Origin: Planctomycetota bacterium | GTDB lineage: Bacteria; Planctomycetota; UBA1135; GCA-002686595 | Length of the DNA stretch: 15,839 bases | Assembly (NCBI GenBank): GCA_004296785.1 | Contig: SCVU01000624.1 | Coordinates: 1-15,839 of the forward strand | Direction of reading: 5' to 3' | Shown here: positions 1 through 8,224 of the stretch, piece by piece | Numbering within the stretch: position 1 is the stretch's first letter | Layout: each line of letters starts with the position of its first letter | Program-made: the position numbers and the translations under genes | The notes under the pieces: generated by a model | Databases searched by the model: none | Told to the model about the DNA's origin: nothing | The model's input: only the letters and a program-made list of their open reading frames with translations

Positions 1-1213
1 ACGACCGGCCGGACCTCGCGCTAGCAGACGCAGGCGCTGCGCGCGTTGCAAGCGCGTCGCGATAGATCGAGAGCACCGCGCGCGCGTTCGCCTCCCACGT
101 CTGCGCGGCGGCGTGCGCGCGACCGGCCTCGCCCATGCGCCGGCGCAATCCATCGTCCTCGAGCAGCCGCTCCAGCGCGGCCGCGACGTCGTCCTCGCGC
201 TGCGGCACGAGCATGCCGGTCACGCCGTCGACGACCGCGTCCTCCGCGCCGGAGTCGAGCGTGCCGATGCACGGGATCCCGCTCGCCGATGCCTCGAGGT
301 ACACGATGCCGAAGCCCTCGAAGCCGCCGTCGGTCGCGGTGACCGGCGTGTGCACGAACGCGAACGCGCGCTGGAACAGGTCGATCTTCTGCGCCTCGTC
401 GACGTTGCCGAGGAAGTGCACGCGCTGCGCGCAGCCGGCCGCCGCGATGCGCGCGACGATCGCGCGCTCGTAGTCGTCGTTCGAGCGCTTGCCGACCACG
501 CAGTGGTGCAGGTCGGGGAAGCGCGCGGCGACGCGCAGGAACGCGCCGATCGACAGGTGGTGGCCCTTGCGCTCCTTCAGCTCGCCCATCGCGAGCGTGT
601 AGCGCAGCCCGTGCCACGCGCACGAGCCATCGCGCACGTCGGCGCGCGGCGCCGCGTAGGTCGAGGCGTCGACGCAATTGGGGATCACGTGCAGCCGCGC
701 CGGATCGATCGCGCCGCCCGACAGCTCGAGCAGTTTCTTCGACGTGTAGCGGCTGACCGAGATCAGCGCGGCGAAGCGCCGGTACGCCGCCTGCGCGGCG
801 GCCGCGTGGCGCTGCGACAACAGCGGGATCACCGAGTACGTGCCGTGCGCGGTCGCGATGCACGGCTTGCCCGCGAGTTCGGCGCCGCGCAGCGCGACCA
901 GGTTGTGCGGGAAGTCCTTGATCGCGTGCACGACGTCCGCGCGCCGCGCCGCGCGCCACGTGTTCCACGTCCCCCACGCGTAGCTCGGCCAGAAGCGCGA
1001 CGGCTGCATGTAGTAGAAGTAGTCGGGCGGCAGCGCGACCGAGACCTGCCAGTGCTTCGGCACTTCCTTCGAGGTCGGCCGGTGCTTGCGCGCGAGCAGC
1101 ACCTCGACCTCGAGCCCCGGCTGGAGCTTCTCGGTCGCCGCGATCAGCCGCATCGCGTAGCGGCCGACGCCGTCGAGATCGGAGAGCGAATCGGTGAGGT
1201 AGAGGACGCGCAC
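1..1213 (-). CDS. GT4-family glycosyltransferase, C-terminus cut by window edge
   Basis: Probable GT-B fold retaining glycosyltransferase that transfers a sugar from a nucleotide donor to the growing lipid-linked glycan on the cytoplasmic face. The frame opens with GTG at 1213 (VRVLYLTDSLSDLDGVGRYA), 6 nt after the stop of the upstream gene, and stays open to position 1 without a stop, so about 404 residues are visible. The N-terminal Rossmann half starts with the VRVLYLTDS strand and a GVGRYA nucleotide-loop region. The C-terminal half carries GELKERKGHH (about residues 209-218), VVGKRS and the family EX7E motif at E299 and E307 (EGFGIVYLE), followed by ASGIPCIG and a typical terminal helix ending near SIYRDAL (about residue 387). 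That ending suggests the true stop lies just outside the window. It is the most downstream gene seen in the run. Donor and acceptor cannot be read from sequence. GT4 assignment is secure; specificity is unknown. Confidence 0.88.
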   Translation of the reverse strand, partial: MRVLYLTDSLSDLDGVGRYAMRLIAATEKLQPGLEVEVLLARKHRPTSKEVPKHWQVSVALPPDYFYYMQPSRFWPSYAWGTWNTWRAARRADVVHAIKDFPHNLVALRGAELAGKPCIATAHGTYSVIPLLSQRHAAAAQAAYRRFAALISVSRYTSKKLLELSGGAIDPARLHVIPNCVDASTYAAPRADVRDGSCAWHGLRYTLAMGELKERKGHHLSIGAFLRVAARFPDLHHCVVGKRSNDDYERAIVARIAAAGCAQRVHFLGNVDEAQKIDLFQRAFAFVHTPVTATDGGFEGFGIVYLEASASGIPCIGTLDSGAEDAVVDGVTGMLVPQREDDVAAALERLLEDDGLRRRMGEAGRAHAAAQTWEANARAVLSIYRDALATRAAPASASARSGRS

Positions 1214-1219
1214 GGGTGC

Positions 1220-2404
1220 CTATCTATCGGACGCGCGCTCGCGCATCCACCGCGCGATCCGGGTCGCGCGCGCATCCCACGTGTGTGCGGCGGCGCGCGC
1301 GAGCAGCCGCTCGCGCATGCTCGCGCGCCCGGCGCGGTCCGCGAGCAGCCCCGCGATCGCCGCGGCCAGCGCGCGCGGATCGTCGGGCTGCGCGAAGCGC
1401 GCCTCCCCTTCCGCCAGGCAATCGCGCAGCGCCGGCAGGTCGCTCGCGACCATCGGCAGCCCGGCCGCCATGCACTCGAACAACTTGAGCGGCGACGTGT
1501 AGCGCGCGCTGATCGCCGGCTGCGCGCGGTTCGGCAGCGCGGCGACGTCCGCGGCCGCCAGATACGTCGGCACGCGCTCGGGAGCCTGGAAGCCGTCGAT
1601 GCGCACGTTCGCGAGCCCCGCGGCGCGCGCGCGCAGTTTCTCGACGTCGGCGGCCATGCCGCCGGCGATCACGAACAGCACGCTGTCGAGCTCGCGCGCG
1701 GCATCGACGAGCACGTCGACGCCCTTCCACTCGAGCAGGCCGCCGGTGTAGGCGACGATCGAAGCGCCCTGCGGCAGCTTCAGCGCGTCGCGCGCGGCCT
1801 CGCGCGACGGCAGCCGTGCGAAGCGCGCGGCCTCGTAGCCGTCGTGCTCGACGCACAGCTTGTCCGCCGGCACGCCGGCCGCGACAAGGTCCTCGCGCAC
1901 GCCGCCGGAGATCGCGACCACCCCGCGCACGCCGCGCACGGCTGCGTCGAGCCAACGCCGGCGCGTGCGACCGCCGGGCACGCGGTGCACCTCGAGGAAC
2001 ACGTGCGGTGCGCCGGCGCGCACGAGGTGCAGCGCGCACTCGATCTCGCGCGAGTAGACCCACGTGTGCGCGGCGTGCTCGCGCAGCGCGCGCGCGGCGT
2101 TGCGCGCGAAACTCAGCTCCTGCATCCGCGCCGGGATGTACTGCAGCGCGACCGGCACGCTCTCGATCCAGTCGCTGCACGGGATCGCGCGGACGGTCGG
2201 TCGCGGTCCGCTCGGCACGCCGTAGTGCGACCACAGGTCCTGTCCGGCAGGCAGCGGATGCTCGCGCCGCCGCCGCGCGTGCAAGAGCTCGACCTCGAGC
2301 GCGGCGCGCGCGAACGCGGCCGCCATCTGCACGACCTGCAGCGCCTGCGCGCGCTCCGACGGCAGCCGCGTGTTCGCGACGAATGCCAGCCGCTGACCGC
2401 TCAC
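1220..2404 (-). CDS. GT4-family glycosyltransferase
   Basis: Predicted cytoplasmic GT-B glycosyltransferase of 394 aa. The GTG start at 2404 overlaps the TGA of the upstream sulfatase-like gene (GTGA), and the protein begins MSGQRLAFVANTRLPSERAQ, a usual family N-terminus. The same frame stays open far upstream through the sulfatase gene, but that part is arginine- and alanine-rich shadow sequence, so the overlap start is preferred. The acceptor half has ALQVVQMAAAF (21-31) and VVAISGGVREDL (162-173). The donor half has AYTGGLLEWKGVDVLVDA (218-235), LFVIAGG (243-249) and SPLKLFECMAAGLPMVASD (304-322). The second catalytic-type glutamate, E310, is present, but the residue eight positions before it is not acidic. 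This matches the SPLKLFE subgroup of GT4 rather than the strict EX7E form. Stop TAG at 1220-1222 lies 6 nt before the next gene. Sugar specificity is unknown. Confidence 0.9.
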   Translation of the reverse strand: MSGQRLAFVANTRLPSERAQALQVVQMAAAFARAALEVELLHARRRREHPLPAGQDLWSHYGVPSGPRPTVRAIPCSDWIESVPVALQYIPARMQELSFARNAARALREHAAHTWVYSREIECALHLVRAGAPHVFLEVHRVPGGRTRRRWLDAAVRGVRGVVAISGGVREDLVAAGVPADKLCVEHDGYEAARFARLPSREAARDALKLPQGASIVAYTGGLLEWKGVDVLVDAARELDSVLFVIAGGMAADVEKLRARAAGLANVRIDGFQAPERVPTYLAAADVAALPNRAQPAISARYTSPLKLFECMAAGLPMVASDLPALRDCLAEGEARFAQPDDPRALAAAIAGLLADRAGRASMRERLLARAAAHTWDARATRIARWMRERASDR

Positions 2405-4416
2405 GGCTGCTTGCGCTCGCGCTCGCCGCTCTCGCGATAGCCGAGCTTGTCCAGCAGCGCCTGCTGATCGTAGTCGCGCGGCGACAGCACCGTCTCCGAC
2501 AGCGGCAACGGCAGCCCGTCGCTCCACGCCTTCAGCGCCTTCCAGTGCCGCGCGCGTTCGGCCGCCAACCCCGCGCCGAGGTCGTGCGTCGACGTCGGGT
2601 CCGCGTCCGCGTCGTACAACCACGGCCCGTGGCCGGCGACCGAGCCGTCGTTGTCCTCGGCCTTCGACTCGAGCGCCGCGCGCGCGGCGACGAGCCGGTG
2701 CGTGAGACTGCGCGCGCTCGCCTCGAGCACGTTCTCGGAGTACGCGAACTCGCGCACCGCCGTCGCCTCGCCGCGCGCGAGCGGCACCAGCGAGTGCCCG
2801 TCGATCGCGCGGTAGGGCTCCTGCAGGTGCAGCGCCTGCGGCAGCTCGAGATCGAACAGGTCGCACACCGTCGGCAGGATGTCGACCGATTCGGCCAGCG
2901 CGCCGACGCGCGCGCCGCCCGGCAAGCCCTTGGGCCAGCTCATGAGCAGCGGCACGCGCAGGTTGAGCTCGTTGACGTGGTTGTGTTCCCACAGCGGCTT
3001 GCCGGTCAGCGCGTGCAGCTCGCCGAGGTTCTCGCCGTGGTCGCTGGTGACGATCACGAGCGTGTCCTCGAGCGCGCCGCTCTCGCGCAGCGCGTCGACG
3101 AGCTGACCGACCATCTCGTCGGCGTGCGCGACGCCCGCCTCGTACAGGTGGCGGACCTGCGCGACGTCGGCCGCGCTCGGCGCGTACTCGCCGCGCTCGA
3201 TCGCCTCGCGGTGGTACGCGTAGAACGCCTGCAGCGGCCCGTCGTACGCGGGATCGCAGTACTGCTCGCGGAAGCGCTGCGGCGGGTCGTACGGCGTGTG
3301 CGTCGAGTACAGGTGCACCATCGCGCAGAAGCGCTTGCCGCCGAGCGCGCGGATCCAGCGGCTCGCCTCGGTCGCGACGAGCTCCGGATCGAAGCGCTGC
3401 GTGAGCTTGTTCTTGATCAGGAACGGCAGCAGCACCGAGCGGAAGCGGCTCCACGCGCGGTCGCCGTCGACGAGGTCGTGTCCGTCCATCGCCTCGAACC
3501 ACGCGTCGAAGCCGCGCATCAGCCCGGTCTCGACGTGCAGCGCTCCGGTCATGAACGTCGCGGTCGCGTAGTCCTCGTCCTGCATCGTGCCGCCCTGCTC
3601 GCGGCGCGCGCTCTTCAGGTGCCACGGCAGCGTCGGGTTCGCGACCATCCGCACCTCGGGCCCCATCTTCACCAGGCCGTGTCGGCGCGGGTACTTGCCG
3701 GTGAAGATCGAGCCGAAGGACGCGCCGGTGAACGGCGCCTGCGCGTACGCGCGCTCGAACACGACGCCGCGCGCGGCGAGCGCGTCCAGGTGCGGCGTCT
3801 TCACGCGCGCGTTGCCGTAGCAGCCGAGCATGTCGGCGCGCAGCGCATCGACGACGACGAGCAGCACGTTCGCCTGGCTCGCGTTGCGCTCGTTCAGCGC
3901 ACCGCGGCCGCCGCCGGCCTCGCCGAATGCGCCGAGGCCGCACACGATCGCGCCGGCGAGCGAGACCGCCGCGCCGACCCACGCGAGCTTGCGCAGCCCG
4001 CCGCGCGCCGCGCGCTCGAGCCACGCGCCGAGCGCGCCGCCGACGAGGAGCGCGCCGAGCGCGATGCCGGCGGTCGCCGCCAGTCGCTGCGGCGAGGTCG
4101 CCGAGTAGCCGGGGAACACCCACGGCCGCGACCACCAGTACGCCTCGATGAACAGCGCGAACGCCACGCCGAGCGCGAGCAGCCAGGCGCTCGCGCGCCC
4201 GCGCCCGATCAGCGCCGCGAGCGCGATCGGCAGCGCGACCAGCGCCGTGCAGACGAACACCGCGCCCGCGACGCACACCGGCACGTCGAGCGCGCCGTCG
4301 AAGCGGAAGCCGCGCGACGCGAGCGCGGCGTCGACCGCGCCCCACGCGAGGCCGACCACGAGCGCCGCGCGGACGGCGGATACGAACGGGCCGGGCGACG
4401 GGTTCGGCGAGCTCAT
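2401..4416 (-). CDS. Five-pass membrane protein with sulfatase/alkaline-phosphatase-superfamily domain
   Basis: 671 aa from ATG at 4416; an in-frame GTG at 4422 would add two residues, but the GGGTG upstream of the ATG favours 4416. Five hydrophobic segments (about 15-34, 46-70, 76-96, 112-132, 142-163) precede a sulfatase-fold domain from about residue 183, expected to face the periplasm, a layout like the EptA and LtaS phosphotransferases. Superfamily metal ligands are visible: D190 in VVVDALRAD, H373 in YSTHTPYDPP, and D459-H460 in TSDHGENLGE. The nucleophile region APFTGASFGSIFTGKYP (227-243) places T230 where classical sulfatases have the formylglycine cysteine or serine of C/S-x-P-x-R, and that motif's proline and arginine are missing. 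I infer a metal-dependent phospho- or sulfo-group hydrolase or transferase acting on the polysaccharide or its lipid carrier, not a formylglycine sulfatase. It starts 19 nt after the upstream stop and overlaps the downstream GT by 4 nt. Confidence 0.88.
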   Translation of the reverse strand: MSSPNPSPGPFVSAVRAALVVGLAWGAVDAALASRGFRFDGALDVPVCVAGAVFVCTALVALPIALAALIGRGRASAWLLALGVAFALFIEAYWWSRPWVFPGYSATSPQRLAATAGIALGALLVGGALGAWLERAARGGLRKLAWVGAAVSLAGAIVCGLGAFGEAGGGRGALNERNASQANVLLVVVDALRADMLGCYGNARVKTPHLDALAARGVVFERAYAQAPFTGASFGSIFTGKYPRRHGLVKMGPEVRMVANPTLPWHLKSARREQGGTMQDEDYATATFMTGALHVETGLMRGFDAWFEAMDGHDLVDGDRAWSRFRSVLLPFLIKNKLTQRFDPELVATEASRWIRALGGKRFCAMVHLYSTHTPYDPPQRFREQYCDPAYDGPLQAFYAYHREAIERGEYAPSAADVAQVRHLYEAGVAHADEMVGQLVDALRESGALEDTLVIVTSDHGENLGELHALTGKPLWEHNHVNELNLRVPLLMSWPKGLPGGARVGALAESVDILPTVCDLFDLELPQALHLQEPYRAIDGHSLVPLARGEATAVREFAYSENVLEASARSLTHRLVAARAALESKAEDNDGSVAGHGPWLYDADADPTSTHDLGAGLAAERARHWKALKAWSDGLPLPLSETVLSPRDYDQQALLDKLGYRESGERERKQP

Positions 4417-4435
4417 CGACACCCGTAGAGCGTAG

Positions 4436-6244
4436 TCATCCGAGCCGGTATTCGACCACGCGCGCCTCGATCCGAGCGTCGCGGGCGGCCTTCGGCAGCG
4501 CGTACTCGAGCCCGCGCGCCGCGCCCGAGGAAAGGATTTCCTCGCGCACCGCGACGCCGTCGCCGTCGAGGCGGAACGTGCGCACGAGCGAGCTGTCGTC
4601 GACCGCGCTGCCGTCGCGCCACGCCAGCGACGACTGCAGCTCGACGCCGTCGGACAGCAGCGTCACGTGCGGCGCGAGCGCGAACGCGCTCGACACGTCG
4701 GCCTGCGCGTACGCGAGCACGCCGCGGCGCAGCACGCGCAGCGGCACGGCGAGCGCCGTCAAGCGCCGCCCGGCGCGCGCCTCGACGCGCGCGAGCCAGA
4801 ACGCGAAGCGCAGCTCGTCCTTGCCGCTGTTCCAGCCGCGCGCGAGCGACATCGATCCGGCCACGCCGTTCCACTCGGCCTCCTGCGCGCCGCGCATCCG
4901 GCAGCGCTCGACGAGCTCGGCGCCGTCGGTCTTGCGCACGACCTGCAGCAGGCCGGCGCCCTGCGGACTGCCGTGGTGGACGTTGCTGCCCGGCCGCGCG
5001 CCGCGCACCCACGCGACGACGCGCGCGTCCTCGAGGCGCACGAGCTGCGCGCGCGGGAACCACGTGATCTCCAGATCGATCGAGCTGCGCTCGTGCTTGC
5101 CCGGCAGCGCGCCGCCGGGCGGGAAGCGATCGAGCGCGCACGCCAGCGGCTTGATCGCGCGCGCGACCCACGCGGCGTGCGCGGCCCAGAACAGCGGGCA
5201 CTGGTAGCTGCGGCCGCGGCCCGGGCCCGGCATGTGGCTGGCCGGCTGACCGGCGCTCGACAGGTGCGCGACCCAGGCGCGCCACGCATTCGCCGCGGCG
5301 GCGCCGTAGCGCGGCCGGCCGAAGATCTCCCAGCCGCGCGCGAGCGCGTGCACGTCGAACACGTGGCTCGCGACCTCGTAGGTCGCGCCCCAGTACCACG
5401 GCTTTGCCTCGACCAGGCCGCACTTCTTGCCGTCGGGGCCCTGCAGCGCGCAGGTGAACTCGAGCCCGCGCTGGATCGGTCCGGCGAACAGCGACAGCGC
5501 GGGCGAGCGGCCGAGCTGTTCGAGCGAGTGGATCAGGAAGCCCGACAGCCGCGACTGGTAGAACGACGAGACGTCGCTCGCGCCCGGATGGCCGGCGCCC
5601 CAGTCGACCGGGTGGTACGGATAGCTGCCGTCCTCGTGCTGAATCCCCTCGAGCACGCCGACGGCTTCGAGCGCGGCGCGCTCGAGCTCGGGATCGCGCG
5701 ACAAGTGGTACGCCGCCGCGAGCCCGGTCAGTCCCCACGCGCGCTGCGCCGGCACGCCCTTGTCGAGCACCGCGTAGCGCAGGTAGGTCCGCGCGTGCAG
5801 CAGCGACGCCTCGCGAAACGCGCGCACGTCGTCGGCGCCGACGCGGCCGTCGAGCTCGCGCGACAGGTGCGCGAGCACGTCGCTGCACGCGCCGCCGTCG
5901 ATCACCGAGTTCGAGCAGTTGAACGGATCGTGGCGACCCGGGCGGAACGTGTGGCACGGGCTCGTGCCTTCGCGCTCCAGGCGCGCGACCAGGCGCCGGC
6001 CCTGTTGCAGCGCGAGCTCGACCAGGCGCTCGCGCTCGGCGAGGTCCTCGCTCGCGCGCGCGAGCTCGCACGCGAGCAGCGCGACGTACGCGCTCTTGCC
6101 GGTGTGCTCGATCTTGTGCTCGGGGCAGATCACGCGGCCCTGCGCATCGCGCAGCGACGCGAGCCAGCCGAGCACGCGCCGCAGCGGCTCGTGGACCTCG
6201 GCCAGCGCCTCGCTCGAAGGCTCCGGCAGCACGAGCGGACTCAT
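4436..6244 (-). CDS. Alpha/alpha-toroid plus beta-sandwich protein, polysaccharide-lyase-like, function unassigned
   Basis: 602 aa from ATG at 6244, preceded by a GGGATGAG purine stretch. Residues about 15-370 form repeated helical pairs rich in Trp, Gly, His and Tyr, for example QHEDGSYPYHPVDWG (202-216) and KPWYWGATYEVASHVFDVHA (281-300), as in (alpha/alpha)6-toroid carbohydrate enzymes. Residues about 385-602 alternate short hydrophobic strands (LEITWFPRAQLVRLEDARVV; TLLSDGVELQSSLAW), as in the C-terminal beta-sandwich of heparinase II/III-type and related lyases. Possible active-site residues include H98, H210 and H294, but I cannot align a known catalytic set. There is no signal peptide or membrane segment, so it appears cytoplasmic, unusual for a secreted lyase. 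It lies 22 nt after the GT2 gene and 19 nt before the sulfatase-like gene, so a role in modifying or editing the same glycan is plausible. A toroid hydrolase or uronosyl epimerase is an alternative. Confidence 0.8.
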   Translation of the reverse strand: MSPLVLPEPSSEALAEVHEPLRRVLGWLASLRDAQGRVICPEHKIEHTGKSAYVALLACELARASEDLAERERLVELALQQGRRLVARLEREGTSPCHTFRPGRHDPFNCSNSVIDGGACSDVLAHLSRELDGRVGADDVRAFREASLLHARTYLRYAVLDKGVPAQRAWGLTGLAAAYHLSRDPELERAALEAVGVLEGIQHEDGSYPYHPVDWGAGHPGASDVSSFYQSRLSGFLIHSLEQLGRSPALSLFAGPIQRGLEFTCALQGPDGKKCGLVEAKPWYWGATYEVASHVFDVHALARGWEIFGRPRYGAAAANAWRAWVAHLSSAGQPASHMPGPGRGRSYQCPLFWAAHAAWVARAIKPLACALDRFPPGGALPGKHERSSIDLEITWFPRAQLVRLEDARVVAWVRGARPGSNVHHGSPQGAGLLQVVRKTDGAELVERCRMRGAQEAEWNGVAGSMSLARGWNSGKDELRFAFWLARVEARAGRRLTALAVPLRVLRRGVLAYAQADVSSAFALAPHVTLLSDGVELQSSLAWRDGSAVDDSSLVRTFRLDGDGVAVREEILSSGAARGLEYALPKAARDARIEARVVEYRLG

Positions 6245-6266
6245 GCGCTCATCCCGTGTGCGCCGC

Positions 6267-7172
6267 TCACAGGCGTGCGTAGCTCCAGTACTTCGACCAC
6301 AGCGGTGCGATCGGCTCGGCGGGCCGGCCGCGCAGGCGCCGCCACAGCATCACGGCGCTCCAATCGAGCGCCGCGAGACCCGTGCACGCCTTGACCCAGG
6401 CGCCGGCGAGCCGCCCGTGGTGCTTGCGGAAGTAGTGGAGGCGGTTCTTGTGCCATTCGGGCAGGAAGTTGCCGAACTGCCGAGTCGAGGCGCCAATGTG
6501 GTGCAAGACGGTCGCTTCAGCGAGGTAGTGCGTGCGCCAACCCGCTGCCCACAGCCGCTTCGACAGGTCGACGTCGTTGTAGAACAGCCACAGTTGCTCG
6601 TCGAACAACCCGACCTGTTCGAGCGCGGTTTTCCGCACCAGCAGCGCGGCGGCGGGCGGCTGATCGACGTCGCGGCTCGACGCCTGGTCCCAGTCGCGCA
6701 GGAAGTAGCGGCGCAGTTCGAAATTCCGCGGGAACCAGCGCTCGAGCGGACCGCCGAAGCACAGCGGCGTCCACAGGTTCGGGAACGCGAGGCACGTGCG
6801 CTGCGTCGAGCCGTCGCTCGACACGAGGCGCGGCGCGACCGCGGCGTGCTGCGGGTGCGCGTCGAGGAACTCGAGCATGCGCCGCAGCGCGTCGGGCGCG
6901 ACCTCGGTGTCGGCGTTGAGCAGGAACTGGTACGCGCCGCTCGCGCGCCGCAGCCCCTGGTTGCAGCCGATCGCAAACCCCTCGTTGCGCGCGTTGCGCT
7001 GCAGCACGACGGCCGGGAAATCGCGCTCGACCATGTCGGCCGAGCCGTCGGCGCTCGCGTTGTCGATGACGATCGTCTCGTGCTCGGGCAGGTCGGCGCG
7101 CGCGAGCGAGGCGAGGCACGCGCGCAGCAGCTCGCGCGTGTTCCACGACGGGATCACGATCGAGAGCTTCAA
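6267..7172 (-). CDS. GT2-family glycosyltransferase, rhamnosyltransferase-like
   Basis: Inverting GT-A fold glycosyltransferase, 301 aa, expected at the cytoplasmic membrane face. The start is TTG at 7172, overlapping the TGA of the upstream gene (TTGA) with GGGAG 8 nt upstream; it gives the classic N-terminus KLSIVIPSWNTRELLRACLA. Key elements are the nucleotide-binding VIDNASADGSADM (35-47), the NEGFAIGCNQGL loop (63-74), the metal-binding LLNADTE (84-90, D88 in place of the usual second Asp of DXD), RLVSSDGSTQRTCLAFP (115-131), the acceptor-region GLFDEQLWLFYNDVDLSKRL (188-207) and ATVLHHIGAST (220-230). This pattern is that of the WbbL/RfbF-type rhamnosyltransferase group; rhamnose as donor is family inference only. 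Full length for the family. It is the only GT2 enzyme in the window and could set a branch or an inverted linkage among GT4 partners. Confidence 0.9.
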   Translation of the reverse strand: MKLSIVIPSWNTRELLRACLASLARADLPEHETIVIDNASADGSADMVERDFPAVVLQRNARNEGFAIGCNQGLRRASGAYQFLLNADTEVAPDALRRMLEFLDAHPQHAAVAPRLVSSDGSTQRTCLAFPNLWTPLCFGGPLERWFPRNFELRRYFLRDWDQASSRDVDQPPAAALLVRKTALEQVGLFDEQLWLFYNDVDLSKRLWAAGWRTHYLAEATVLHHIGASTRQFGNFLPEWHKNRLHYFRKHHGRLAGAWVKACTGLAALDWSAVMLWRRLRGRPAEPIAPLWSKYWSYARL

Positions 7173-8224
7173 GTCGCCATCTCCCTGCAGAGCCGAGCCA
7201 TCAGCGCGTCGACCTCGTGGTGCGCGGCGACCTCGCTCCGCAGCGTGCGACCCAGCGCGTCGCGCTCCGCCGCCGGCAGGTCGAGCAAGCGGCCGATCGC
7301 GCGCGCCAGGCTCGCGGCGTCGCCCTTGTCGAAGTGCAACCACGGCGCGCGCGCGCCGAGCGGAGCGAGCAGCGGCGGAATCGATTCGTTGCACGAAACG
7401 ACCGGCCGCGCGCACGCGAACGCCTCGAGCACGACCTTGTCGAGCGAGCCGGTGTGCGACGCGTTGACGACGAGCGTCGCGCGCGCGTAGCTGTCCGGCA
7501 CGCGCGGGTACGGCACCTCGCCGGGCCGCGCGACGTGCGCGGCGAGGCCGAGCTCGTCGATGCGCCGCGACACGCGCTCGCCGTACGCCGCGTCGCCGCC
7601 GGCGAGCCCGGCGCCGACGAGGTCGAGCGCGACGTCGCGCCCTTCCGCGCGCAGCCGCGCGAGCGCTTCGACGATCGTCAGCGGATCCTTGGCCGGCGTG
7701 ACGCGGCCGACCGAGAGCAGGCGCGGCGGCCCGCTCGGCGGCGGCGCCGGCCGGAAGTGCTCGAGATCGATGCCGTGCCCGGTCACGACCTTGCGCGGCG
7801 TGTCGACGCGCATCGACTCGGCGCTGGCGGTGAAGACCTTCTCGACGCGCGCGCAAGCCTTGATCAGGCGCGCGTCGACGCCCTTGTGCGTGTACCACAG
7901 GAACGCGCGCGCGCCCGCGCGCCGCGCCGGCCCGTCGGCGACCAGCGCGTAGCGCGGCACCATGTGCGAGAGCACCGTGTCGAACCCGTCGCGGCCGAAC
8001 GCTTCGGCCAGCACGCGGCGGTAGCGCACGTAGCGCAGCACGACGCCGCGCCGCCCGATCTCGCGCACGTCGACGTTCGGCGGCAGGCCGCGCACGTCGC
8101 CGACTTCGAGCGCGACGACGCGCACGCGCTCGCAGTGGCGCGCCAAACCTTGGATCCAGCGCGGCACGAAGCCGAGCACCGCGTCCTGTGCGTCGAGCAC
8201 CTGCGTGAGGAAGAGCAGCTTCAC
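7169..8224 (-). CDS. GT4-family glycosyltransferase
   Basis: Predicted GT-B glycosyltransferase of 351 aa, slightly short for the family. GTG at 8224 overlaps the TGA of the upstream gene (GTGA), and GGGAG lies 10 nt before it; the N-terminus is KLLFLTQVLDAQDAVLGF. The frame continues open upstream only as arginine-rich shadow sequence. The C-terminal donor domain contains VTGHGIDLEHFRP (147-159), LLSVGRVTPAKDPLTIVEAL (169-188), LVGAGL (202-207) and TLVVNASHTGSLDKVVLEAF (250-269). E267 corresponds to the second Glu of EX7E; the residue eight before it is Gly259, so the first acidic residue is missing. NASHTGSLDKVVLEA resembles a GT4 subgroup with a Ser/Thr-Gly loop at this point, so activity is still expected. 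The TGA at 7169 overlaps the TTG start of the GT2 gene, which suggests coupled translation. Substrates are not deducible. Confidence 0.88.
   Translation of the reverse strand: MKLLFLTQVLDAQDAVLGFVPRWIQGLARHCERVRVVALEVGDVRGLPPNVDVREIGRRGVVLRYVRYRRVLAEAFGRDGFDTVLSHMVPRYALVADGPARRAGARAFLWYTHKGVDARLIKACARVEKVFTASAESMRVDTPRKVVTGHGIDLEHFRPAPPPSGPPRLLSVGRVTPAKDPLTIVEALARLRAEGRDVALDLVGAGLAGGDAAYGERVSRRIDELGLAAHVARPGEVPYPRVPDSYARATLVVNASHTGSLDKVVLEAFACARPVVSCNESIPPLLAPLGARAPWLHFDKGDAASLARAIGRLLDLPAAERDALGRTLRSEVAAHHEVDALMARLCREMAT
7181..7185 (-). promoter_or_regulatory. Shine-Dalgarno site that fixes the TTG start of the GT2 gene
   Basis: Reading the minus strand, GGGAG is followed by 8 nt and then TTG at 7172. 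No ATG or GTG in the GT2 frame lies close by, and the protein only starts to look like a GT2 enzyme at this TTG. The ATG between the site and the TTG belongs to the end of the upstream gene's frame (Met-Ala-Thr-stop). Confidence 0.65.

Noticed and set aside
21..977. Closed minus-strand frame ending at 21 that could be taken as the leftmost gene
   Set aside because: Its translation is arginine-rich with no motif. The true gene is one frame over, starts with GTG at 1213, carries the EX7E motif and runs off the left edge.
113..2440. Long open frame on the plus strand, about 775 codons
   Set aside because: It is opposite two glycosyltransferase genes, very rich in Arg, Ala, Asp and Val, and has no recognisable domain; such frames arise opposite G+C-biased codons.
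2405..4345. Upstream extension of the GT4 frame at 1220-2404, which would make a giant fusion of about 1040 residues
   Set aside because: The extra part is Arg/Ala shadow of the sulfatase-like gene in another frame; the GTGA overlap start gives a standard GT4 N-terminus.
1816..4428. Long plus-strand open frame opposite the sulfatase-like gene, about 870 codons
   Set aside because: Arginine-rich low-complexity translation with no motif; the minus strand carries clear catalytic motifs over the same stretch.
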